Of a DNA stretch of 64,000 nt, positions 21,948 to 30,942 are shown one piece after another. Position numbers and translations under genes: made by a program. Position 1 is the stretch's first letter. Every line of letters begins with the position of its first letter. The notes below the pieces were generated by a model that saw nothing but the letters and a program-made list of their open reading frames with translations, was not told where the DNA came from and did no database searches. The DNA is from Gyromitra esculenta (lineage: Eukaryota > Ascomycota > Pezizomycetes > Pezizales > Discinaceae), in the NCBI GenBank assembly GCA_038503075.1, contig JBCAML010000013.1:1488001-1552000 (forward strand), in the 5' to 3' direction.

Positions 21948-22398
21948 TCTCAAGGAGCGAGATCTCATCAAGCCCTTTGGTATCCCCACAGGTGAGCAGT
22001 GCTACTTGAACGAGAACTAGCGGCAGGAGTTTAGACGATGATTTCACAGGCCCTACAATCAAAGGGAGTTAAGATGACTCCGACAACAAAACTACGTTTG
22101 TGTAGTGGTGTGATAGAAAGAGAAGTATCATGGAGACGATGAAGGATTGTGTAGGAATCCTGGCTTGTATTGTAGGGTACAAGTAGAGTGACAATAGAAG
22201 ACGTTGCTTAGAAAAGAAAGAAGGAAAAGTACAACAAGAGGGGAACACGCTTCACTTATATACCTATAATCCCACCTTTCGCTGACCAACATGTGACTCA
22301 TTGCAACCGAAACCCAAAGAAACACAAAGAACAACAACAGAACATAGCAACCATATACTCCTATACCAAACTAACCAACGAACCAACCATCCATGAAA
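21948..22398 (-). repeat. Recombinant B-LTR joining Gy8 (-) to Gy3 (+) integrase
   Basis: 451 bp B-LTR with unrelated flanks: TGTTG on the left inside minus-strand integrase of Gy8 and AACTG on the right inside plus-strand integrase of Gy3. The two flanks are both near the PETDGQTE motif but in opposite orientation. Best read as a crossover between two minus-strand B-LTRs that deleted everything between. Confidence 0.75.
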
Positions 22399-22541
22399 AA
22401 CTGATGGACAAACAGAGCAATTAAACGCCATTATGGAACAATATCTACACTCCTATGTGACCTATCAACAAGGAGACTGGAGCAGATGGCTACCGACGGC
22501 CAAGTTCTCTGCGAATAATCAAGAATCCTCAAGTACCAAGG
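22399..22541 (+). pseudogene. pol: Gy3 integrase fragment
   Basis: Encodes [16 protein letters not shown]... to NNQESSSTK and is cut by Gy6 at CAAGG (22537-22541). It resumes at 44292 in the next segment of the same integrase. Confidence 0.85.
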
Positions 22542-22994
22542 TTTCATGGATGGTTGTTTTATTGATCGGATAGGCACATGGGTACATGGTTGTCGCATTT
22601 TGCTATCTTTCTTTGTGTTTCCTTGGGTTTTCGTCGCAATGAGTTATGTCTTTGTCATCGGAAGAGTTGGGACTTTGGTATATAAGCAAAGGGATTTCCC
22701 TTCTTGTTGTACTTTTCCTCTCTCTTTCCCTAAGCAACGTCTTCTATTGTCGCTCTACTTGTATCCTACAATACAAGCCAGGATTCCAATAATAATCCTT
22801 CGTCGCCTCCGTGATACCTCCCTTTCTATCATGCCACTACATCAACGTAGTTTCGCCGTTGGAGTCATCATAACTCCCCGTTGTCGTAAAGCCTATGGAA
22901 TCGTTACTTAAACTCTTGTTGTTAGTTCTCTTTTGAGTAGCACTGCTCACCTTTAGGGATACCAAAGGGCTTGACGAGATCTCGCTCCTTGAGA
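22542..22994 (+). repeat. Gy6 5' LTR (B type)
   Basis: 453 bp. TATATAA at 22679-22685, CT-rich tract, AAGCAACGT at 22732-22740 (53 nt downstream), then leader hairpins and CTCCTTGAGA end. Confidence 0.93.
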
Positions 22995-23007
22995 TTACGT
23001 TGCTTCC
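22995..23007 (+). promoter_or_regulatory. Gy6 primer binding site
   Basis: TTACGTTGCTTCC. ACGTTGCTT (22997-23005) pairs with AAGCAACGT (22732-22740). Shows that A and B families share the same self-priming sequence. Confidence 0.8.
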
Positions 23008-23040
23008 TCATCCCCACCCTCTACCCCGCTCCTCCTCCGC

Positions 23041-25262
23041 ATGACTGACGCCACCATGTCAGAATCTACCCCCGCCGTCCTCGCTTGGACTTATCCATCA
23101 ATGGAACAGTTCAACGCAGAATTACGTGCTGACCCCATCAGCTTCTATCTCATGCTTGAGAAACATTTCCGAATGCAACAAGAAGACAATCAGGTCCTCG
23201 ACCTTCAACTCGAGACGATGACTCAAGAGCACAATAATGCTCAACTGATCGTTGGGAACCTCACGGCCAACCTACAATCAGCAAACGAAGAAATTATTCG
23301 TCTTCGCTTCACTGCCCCTCCTGCCCCACCAACACCCCCAGCTCCCCCAGCTAATAACGATAGGGGAGAACGATCAGAAAGGATGCCAGACCCGGAAAAG
23401 TTTGACGGGTCCGGAGAAAAACTCCCCGGCTTTGTGTTGCAATTGTGCTCAAAGCTCTTGGTCAATGCCGACCGCTTCGCCTCTGAGAACAATATGGTTC
23501 TCTATATCATCAATCGCTTAGAGGGGGCTGCTCTAGCACAAGTCCGTCATACTGTCCTCGCCGATGGAACAACCTCCTGGATCAACGCCGCCGAACTCAT
23601 CGCCCATTTAGAAACCTCCTTTGGAGATCCTGACCCTCTCGGTTCCGCTCATTGCGAACTTCATCAATTACGACAGGGCAAGCGAGATTTCTCTGCTGTT
23701 ATACCTGTACCTTTTGAAGGAGTTCCTGGCCCTGGAGTTACCCTATCTTTGGAATTGCCCTACTTTAGCACCTTCCGGATCGGGACTGGAGCCTGTTACC
23801 CTGCCTCCAATCCTTCCAGTAGGTATAGTATTTGGAGAAGGGGGGACAGCACCAGGAAAGACCTGTCCCGGAAGGCAAAAGTAACCCCAAGGCCGTCAAG
23901 CAAAACCGTCCGGCGGAATGAGACCCGGAGGGTATGTAGGGGAAGTGTCTGGCTTCGCTGTGGTTCAAACGGATTGCGAATCGGACCAAAACTGGCGGAG
24001 TTACACACTGACAAAGATAAGGGAACGCAATGCTACACGAAGATTCGGATAGGCGAAATGATCGTCTCGAAGAGACGAACGCAATGAAGTCGAATACGTA
24101 ACTCCCGTGTTACCGACATGCATACTGCTCGGAGAATCGCGGATCGGGGCCAGGGAACTCAACGGGGTATTGGGTATGGAGATAAGGCGAAGTGGTTTCA
24201 TGTTGTCATAGTAGTTAGCGCCTCTACACCACACTACACCCAAACATAGTAGAGAGGAGGCATTATAAATACTCTTGCAGTGGATGTAAACTCTGAGTCG
24301 GATCATTAGCGACGAAGAACGAGCCTTATCAATATTATATTGTTTCTAGCAAAATTACTTCCGCGCAATTTACTCTTTTACTTGTGAATTACTTCTATCT
24401 CGCTTAGCAAGGCCTTGGCCCTTCAGCGTTAGTTATTAAAACCTTACTATTGGAAGTTCTTCACGGAACTTTGCTCGATCCCTACTTTGAACCCTACGGT
24501 TATCTTTTAGCGGTTCATAAGAAGCAGTTAGGACTTGTGCCTGTGTATTGTGTTGCGGATAGCAACCGGGAAGGTTATAGCGTCTAGATTGTTATCTAAA
24601 GCTTCTTGGAGATTTCCTGTGCGGTAAGAAGTACCGGTCTTACATCTGCTTACCTCGCCGACTTCCAACGTATCATGGGATGTTTGAATTATGACGAAGC
24701 TGCTAAAGTCAATGCCCTCGACCATGGAATGTCTGAGGACCTCAAGGAAGCCATTGTCACCATCGCCGACTACTCTACACGCTTTGCACCCCTATACACT
24801 TTACTCCTCCGCCTAGATAATCGCATTTGCGCCAGACGAGCGGAAAAGCGAGGAAACAATCGCAATACCATGGGACAATTCTCTGCCCCTGCTACCACCC
24901 CTGCTACCACCCCTGCATCCTCATTTACTCTGGGAGGATTAGCCCCTATGGACTTGTCTTTCGGTCACACATTCACCTCTCGCCCTGCTCCTGACCAACG
25001 TTACCTCCATATCAACGGACGAAGGAAGCTGTCCCAGGAAGAAAAAACCTGGCGACAAAATAATCGCTGTTTGTTTTGTGCTGGCGAGGGCCATATATTC
25101 TCCAACTGCCCCTCTGCCAACAAGCGCCCTGCTGTAAGAGGCGCCCTCACTAACCCCGCCGCCGCCACCATTCCACCTGCCTCCTCGCTTCCTCCTCCTC
25201 CGCTTCCACCACAGTTCTTCGCCCTTGAGGCACCAGGCTCCTCTAACAAGTCTTTCAACTAG
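23041..25262 (+). pseudogene. gag: Gy6 gag (split by SL-C)
   Basis: ATG 23041, segments 23041-23696 and 24645-25262. The capsid block KLPGFVLQL and LHQLRQGKRDFSA precede the SL-C insertion, which falls before YLADFQRIMG. The zinc knuckle is CLFCAGEGHIFSNC (CX2CX4HX4C). The frame stays open on both sides, so it was intact until SL-C inserted. Ends TTTCAAC-TAG (25253-25262): the slippery heptamer has a C in place of the first A, while the downstream stem AACCTGAG / CTCAGGTT is perfect. Confidence 0.85.
23697..24644 (+). mobile_element. SL-C copy 1: complete 948-bp solo LTR
   Basis: TGTTATACC...GGTCTTACA with duplication TCTGC (23692-23696 / 24645-24649). Contains TATAAATAC near 24266 as a promoter-like element. 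It has no coding capacity or homology to A/B LTRs, so it derives from another LTR retrotransposon with no internal region in this window. Confidence 0.88.
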
Positions 25263-25297
25263 TCCAACCTGAGTCGCCAAGTGACCCTGCTCAGGTT
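25253..25297 (+). promoter_or_regulatory. Gy6 frameshift region with covarying stem
   Basis: TTTCAAC then TAG, stem AACCTGAG (25266-25273) / CTCAGGTT (25290-25297). The loop keeps GTGACCCT, as in Gy2, Gy5 and Gy7. Confidence 0.7.
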
Positions 25298-27538
25298 CCC
25301 AATTTTTCTCCTTTGTCAGCATTTTTTATCTCGGGATTTTCAGTATCAGATGTATGTGTGGAGGATAATTTGGATGGGGACCACTTTGTAATTTCATGTA
25401 GTCTCACCCACCAAAATTAAACTGCCAAAACACATGCCCTCCTAGATACCGGAGCCTCAGGATTCGCATTCATCGATGAAGAATTCGTGCGTCACCATTC
25501 CCTGCCCCTATCTCCCTTAAAAACCTCTCGTCAACTAGAAGTCATCGATGGCCGAACAATTACGTCAGGAGATATCACCCACCTCTGCCATGTAGAGCTT
25601 TCAATTTTGCAACACACCGAGAAAGCTCCCTTCTTCATAACAAAGCTAGGACATTACCCCCTAGTACTCGGCATTCCTTGGATGAACCTTCATGATGTTC
25701 ACCTATGATTTGCGAACAAAAGCATTGAATTCAATTCTGAATTCTGCACCACCCACTGTGCCCCCAAGCAGCCCATCGTATCTACAACAGCCATTCCTCC
25801 CCCTACCAAACTTAACGCAGCTTTTATCGGCGCCGCTAGCTTTCGCATGCTTGCTAGGAAGAAAGGTATCCAAGTTTACTCCATGTCCCTTTATGAGATT
25901 AATAAAGTCTTGGACAGTAAGACTACAAAAGAGGAATGGAGACAACGGATACCCGCCGAATATTATGGATACCAAGACATGTTCGACAAAATTAAAGCCC
26001 AAGGACTCCCACCCCGCCGCTCTTATGACCATAGGATTACCCTACAGGAGGGAAAGAACCACCATTCGGTTCTCTGTATGGCATGTCCTGAGATGAACTT
26101 CTGGTCCTAAAGAAGTATATTGAGGACAATTTGGAAAAAGGCTTTATTCGCGCCAGCTCTTCTTCTGCCGGCTCCCCTGTCCTCTTCGCTGCCAAACCTG
26201 ACGGTTTTCTACGCCTTTGCGTCGATTATCGAGGCCTTAATGCTCTCACAGTAAAAGACCGATATACTTCCCCCTTGGTCAAAGAAACTCTAGACCGCCT
26301 CATGAAAGCTCAATGGTATTCGAAGCTTGACCTCCATGACAGCTTCCATCAGATCTGCATCGCTGAAGGAGAGGAGTGGAAGACGCCTCCAGAACGTGAT
26401 ATGGCCTATACGAATACATGGTAATGCCATTTGGCCTTACTAATGCCCCCGGTACCTTCCAGCGATTCGTCAACGACTCCCTTCATGAGTTCCTGGACCT
26501 CTTCTGCACAGCCTACCTCGACAATATCCTCATCTGTAGTGACACTCTCACCGAACATAAGGTACATGTCAAACAAGTCTTGGATGCCCTCAAAGCCAAT
26601 AATATCCTTTTTAAACCCGAAAAATGCGAATTCCATATGCAATTGATCAAATACCTTGGTTTAATACTCACCCCCAAAGGTATTAAGATGGACGAAGAAA
26701 AACTCAAAGCCGTGTGCGATTGGAACCGACCCAAGTGCATCAAAGATGTTCAGGCCTTTCTCGGCTTCGCAAATTTCTACCGCCAATTCATCTTAGGATT
26801 TTCTAGACTTGCCGCTCCCCTCACCGCCTTCACAAAAAAAGGCATTACCTTTGAATGGACTGTCAAAGCTGAACTCGCATTTGAAGCCCTTAAGAACGCC
26901 TTTACAAAGCCCCCCGTACTCATTCACTTCGACCCTCGAAAGAAGATCTTCGTGGAATCTGATGCATCCGACTTCTTCTCAGGAGGAGTCCTCTCCCAAC
27001 TCGACGATAATGGCGTACTCCACCCCGTAGCATTCTTCTCTAAGAAACACTCGCCTGCCGCGTGCAACTACGAGATCTATGATAAGGAACTTCTAGCGAT
27101 TATCCGTTGCTTCAAAGAATGGCACCCAGAGCTCCAAGGATCTGAACTCCCTATCTCTGTCATTACGGATCATAAAAATTTGGAATATTTTATGACCACA
27201 AAGCAATTGAACCGAAGACAAGTTAGATGGGCAGAGTATCTTTCACGTTTTGACTTTGTCATCACGTACAGACCAGGGGTACAAGAAGGAAAACTGGACG
27301 CATTAACAAGGAGATCAGGAGATCTCCCTGAAGAAGGGGATGAAAGACTACGACACCAACATCAAGTAGTCTTGAAGGAGAAGAATATTGATCCCAAGTT
27401 AAGTTTGTTTTCGGGTTCTTTGTCAAACGAACCCGCCGAATTGGACGCTCCCCTTGAAGCCTTGATGAACGACAGATATAATGCTGACCCATTTCCACAA
27501 AAAATTCTCCTAGCGCTAAGAAATGGCGAACAACAATC
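25260..27538 (+). pseudogene. pol: Gy6 pol, protease-RT-RNase H part
   Basis: Protease (LLDTGASGFAFID at about 25440), RT with a degraded catalytic box YLDNILICS (normally YLDD) near 26515, RNase H ([28 protein letters not shown]). Stops or shifts near 25420, 25708, 26090 and 26395. The coding jumps at 27538 from the RNase H/integrase spacer to a chromodomain of another element: the left inversion breakpoint. Confidence 0.85.
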
Positions 27539-27780
27539 CCCCCGATTCAGGTTAATGATCATGAAGAATACCTCATAGAAAGTGTCCTTGACTCCCGTCT
27601 TCGCCACGGTAAACTTCAGTACCTAATCGAATGGACCGGTTATGCCCTACCCACCTGGGAACCTGCCGAATATCACGAGGAAACAGAAGCTATAGACACC
27701 TTTCATCAAAGATATCCGGATAAACCTAGAAAGGATTCGATTAATGTTCGCAGGAGCTCACAGCTATGAAGGGGGGCTAC
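27539..27780 (+). pseudogene. pol: Gy5 chromodomain and 3' end (displaced by inversion)
   Basis: Frame with [19 protein letters not shown] and YLIEWTGYALPTWEP (chromodomain), RRSSQL and polypurine tract GGGGGGCTAC. It belongs to Gy5, whose remaining pol ends abruptly at 37046. The two ends match only if 27539-37045 is re-inverted. Confidence 0.82.
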
Positions 27781-28606
27781 TTTCATGGATGGTTGTTTGT
27801 GTTGGTCGGTTAGGTACAAGTGTACAGGGTTGTTGTGTCATGTTACTATTCTTTTTTCACAGATTAAAGAGTTGGATACAGGGTTAGGTTTTGATCTGTG
27901 GGTTGTTATGTTTTTGGGTTGATATATAATGTTATTGTATTTCGGGTATTATCGGCTATCGGGTTTTGTTGGGAGAAAGCGGGGTATTTAAGTGATGGAT
28001 TTCGTCTGTTTTTTGTACTTCTTTTCTTTCTTCTTTAAGCAACGTTCTCGTTTCACTTCTGCTGTATTTGTTATAATTCCACTTCGATCCTACCTCAGGA
28101 TCCCCGCTGCCGCTGTGAAATATCGCCGATACTTCGCCTTGAAGTATACTTTTCGTAGGACCTGTAGACCATACCGCACTCTTCGAACGTATTGGTTTCC
28201 CGCTTAAGTAGCACTGCTCACCTTCAGGGATACTGAAGGGCTTAACGAGAAACCAACCGTGAGATCTTTGTGTTTCTTTGGGTTTTCGTTACAATGAGTC
28301 AAGTCTTTGTCATCGATCAAGTTGGAATGTGGTATATAAGCGAAGGGATTTCCCCTCTTGTTGTACTTTTCCTGCTTCTTTCTTTAAGCAACGTCTTCTA
28401 TTGTACACTCACTGTATTTTACAAATACAACCCTCGGTTACATCTTGTAATCTTTCGCTGTCGCTGTCTTCAAGTCACCACGACTTGAACCGTTGGTAGA
28501 GCCTGTAGAATTTCCGCGTACACTCTCGCTGTCAGTTTCTCGTTCAAGTAGCACTGCTCATCTCAAGGGATACTCGAGAGCTTGACGAGAATCTCACTCC
28601 TTGAGA
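27781..28606 (+). repeat. Gy5 3' LTR (B type, inverted, interrupted)
   Basis: 411 bp of B-LTR plus a nested A-LTR at 27855-28264. Nearly identical to the LTR at 42199-42609, and followed by CGGAG (28607-28611), the complement of CTCCG that follows the other LTR. Confidence 0.88.
27855..28264 (+). mobile_element. Solo A-LTR in the Gy5 3' LTR
   Basis: 410 bp, duplication TCTTT (27850-27854 / 28265-28269). Leader hairpin variants GATCCT-ACCTC-AGGATC and ATACTTC-GCCTT-GAAGTAT. Confidence 0.93.
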
Positions 28607-29255
28607 CGGAGTTACAGACTGACAAAGATAAGGGAATGCAATGCTACACGACGATTCAAACAGGCGAAATGATCGTCTCGAAGAGACGAACGCAATGAAG
28701 TCGAATACGTAACTCTCGTGCTACCGACATGCATACTGCTCGGAGAATCGCGGATCGGGGCCAGGGAACTCAACGGGGTATTGGGTATGGAGATAAGGCG
28801 AAGTGGTTTCATGTTGTCATAGTAGTTAGCGCCTCTACACCACACTACACCCAAACATAGTAGAGAGGAGGCATTATAAATACTCTTGCAGTGGATGTAA
28901 ACTCTGAGTCGGATCATTAGCGACGAAGAACGAGCCTTATCAATATTATATTGTTTCTAGCAAAATTACTTCCGCGCAATTTACTCTTTTACTTGTGAAT
29001 TACTTCTATCTCGCTTAGCAAGGCCTTGGCCCTTCAGCGTTAGTTATTAAAACCTTACTATTGGAAGTTCTTCACGGAACTTTGCTCGATCCCTACTTTG
29101 AACCCTACGGTTATCTTTTAGCGGTTCATAAGAAGCAGTTAGGACTTGCGCCTGTGTATTGTGTTGCGGATATTAACCGGGCAGGTTATAGCGTCTAGAT
29201 TGTTATCTAAAGCTTCTTGGAGATTTCCTGTGCGGTAAGAAGTACCGGTCTTACA
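28607..29255 (+). mobile_element. SL-C copy 3, first part (inverted segment)
   Basis: Matches the right 640 bp of copy 1, ending GGTCTTACA at 29255. The other part is at 42610-43756. Gy5 sits between them (duplication CTCCG). SL-C itself sits in the Gy6 chromodomain (duplication CCTTC / GAAGG at 29256-29260 and 43757-43761). Confidence 0.85.
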
Positions 29256-29297
29256 GAAGGCGTCTACTGCTTCCGTTTCCTCATGGTACTCGACGGA

Positions 29298-29716
29298 TTT
29301 CACGGATGGAACCGGGTAATGGGTTAAGGCAAAGTTGGTGGTAGTCATGGAGGGTTTTCTTTGGATATAATGGCTTTGTTGTTCGGTTATGTCTCGGTTG
29401 TTGTTGGATTGTTGGTTGTGTCATGGAAAAGCGGGGTATTTAAGCAAAGGATCTCGGTCGTTTTTGTTCTCTTCTCTTTTCTTTCCTTAAGCAACGTTCT
29501 TGTTACCTCCTCTTGTAATTGCTGGAATAATACTTCGGTTCTTTCTCAAAACCTTCGCCGTCGCTGTGAAACATTGCCGATACTTCGCCTTGAAGTATAC
29601 CCACCGTAGAACTTGTAGAAACGCCGCACTCTTCGAAACATGTGATTACCTCGCTTAAGTAGCACTGCTCACCTTCAGGGATACTGAAGGGCTTAATGAG
29701 GGACTCAACCGTGAGA
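29298..29716 (+). mobile_element. Solo A-LTR in the Gy6 chromodomain
   Basis: 419 bp. The flanks ACGGA / GAGGG do not form a clear 5-bp duplication. Confidence 0.85.
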
Positions 29717-30452
29717 GAGGGTTCCCAAGTGGGTAGTGCATAGCCAGTCCATTTGACCAAGTATTGAAGTTTTCCGTGACACGAATGTCAGTCTAGGATA
29801 CTTTCGACAAGGTATTCCTCATGGTTGTTCACTTGAATTGGTGGTGGTTGTGTGATGACCTGGCCTGGGAGGAGGTCGACGGGGGTGGCTTTGATCAGCG
29901 AAACATGGAATACAGGGTGATACTTCATCGATATTGGGAGACTAATCTCATTGGCGTGGGCAGAAATAACATGCTTTATCAGGAACGGGCCACTCCATTT
30001 CCAATCTCACTTCCTTGAGTTTCGCGTCGTCCTCATGTTTTTCATCGAAATGAACACTTCGTCCTTTACTTTAAACAATGGGGCGGGGGTACGGTGCCGG
30101 TTGGTGCTTGACTTGAAGATATCCTGGGCTGTCATCATCTGTACCCGGAAGAAGTCTCTCAGTTCTTCCATCTTAGAGGCAAAGTCATTAGCATCAAGGG
30201 TTTGGGGAGAATGGTCATTAAAGACAATGGAGGTGTCGAAATGGGGATGATAGCCATAGTTAGCAAAGAAGGGTGTGGCTTTGGTACTGGCCAACTCTTG
30301 ATTGTTAGAAGCGAATTCGGCAATTGGTTTCATGGATTGATTTAAGGTAATGAATCGTGGTTTAGTTGCTGGTTGTATCGTTGTTTGAATGATTGTACAA
30401 TCCCTTTGTTGTTCGGTTATTTTCGGTTATAAGTTTTGTTAAGGAAGCGGGG

Positions 30453-30512
30453 TATTTAAGCGATGGATTTCGGTCGTTCTTGTTCATTTCTTCTTCTTTC
30501 CTTAAGCAACGT
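30453..30512 (+). promoter_or_regulatory. Gy4 LTR promoter: TATA box, CT tract, self-primer
   Basis: TATTTAA, then about 35 nt dominated by C/T, then AAGCAACGT 51 nt after the box. The same order and spacing (51-53 nt) occurs in A and B LTRs whose U3 sequences otherwise differ. This fits a fungal TATA/CT-rich core promoter with initiation at the primer sequence. The exact start is inferred. Confidence 0.65.
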
Positions 30513-30552
30513 TCTCGTTTACCTTCTGCTGAAATCATTGGAATACTATCTC

Positions 30553-30720
30553 GGTTTTACCTCAGAACCCTCGCTGTCGCTGTCTACCTCTCCACACTTA
30601 TCTCGCCTTGAGATAGACCCCTCGTAGAATCTGTAGAAAACGTCGCGTACCTTGAACGTGTTGTTTACCTCGCTTAAGTAGCACTGCTTACTTTCAGGGA
30701 TACTGAAAGGCTTAACGAGG
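30553..30720 (+). ncRNA. Structured R-U5 leader RNA (three covarying hairpins)
   Basis: Hairpin 2: 30553-30569 with loop ACCTC. Hairpin 3: 30599-30615, TATCTC-GCCTT-GAGATA. Hairpin 4: outer stem CCTCGCTTAAG (30668-30678) / CTTAACGAGG (30711-30720), asymmetric conserved bulge TAGCACTGCTTA, inner stem CTTTCAG / CTGAAAG with loop GGATA (30698-30702). Across the window's LTRs the loops and bulge are nearly invariant while stem pairs change on both sides. It lies between the self-primer and the PBS of the genomic RNA. Probably a cis-acting RNA of retrotransposition; no separate gene is implied. Confidence 0.75.
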
Positions 30721-30735
30721 GACTCAACCGTGAGA

Positions 30736-30748
30736 TTACGTTGCTTCC
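30736..30748 (+). promoter_or_regulatory. Gy4 primer binding site (self-priming)
   Basis: TTACGTTGCTTCC. 30738-30746 is the exact complement of 30504-30512. Confidence 0.82.
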
Positions 30749-30786
30749 ATCATCTACACTTTCTACTGCAGAAAACAACCCTTTGC

Positions 30787-30942
30787 ATGGAAATCATCTC
30801 CCGACTTCGCCAATCCATCCTAAGCATCTTCCCTTGCTTAACGCTGCGAAAACCACAAACCTTGGTTGAAGTCATTCTGGAGTGGCTAGACCAGGAGTAC
30901 TTACGCCAGAACTCCTATCCTTGCCCAACACCCGCATCATGA
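30787..30942 (+). CDS. Gy4 upstream ORF overlapping gag start (ATGA)
   Basis: 51 codons from the first ATG after the PBS, basic and hydrophobic, ending TPAS. Its TGA (30940-30942) overlaps the gag ATG (30939-30941). It aligns without gaps to the Gy3 uORF, with about 12 substitutions. No known domain. It may couple translation to gag. If ribosomes do not reinitiate it would block Gag, so some mechanism must operate. Confidence 0.5.
   Translation: MEIISRLRQSILSIFPCLTLRKPQTLVEVILEWLDQEYLRQNSYPCPTPAS

Larger units (their letters stand above)
30328..30735 (+). repeat. Gy4 5' LTR
   Basis: 408 bp. TATTTAA 30453-30459; CT-rich tract; AAGCAACGT 30504-30512 (likely transcript start); hairpins 30553-30569, 30599-30615 and 30668-30720; end CCGTGAGA. 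Confidence 0.95.

Noticed and set aside
25253..25259. TTTCAAC of Gy6 as a working slippery site
   Set aside because: It breaks the XXXYYYZ rule. Probably a mutated TTTAAAC in a copy that is already dead.
30553..30720. Leader hairpins as a known self-cleaving ribozyme (hammerhead, twister)
   Set aside because: I looked for hammerhead CTGATGA...GAAA and the twister core in this order and did not find them. An Infernal search would settle it.
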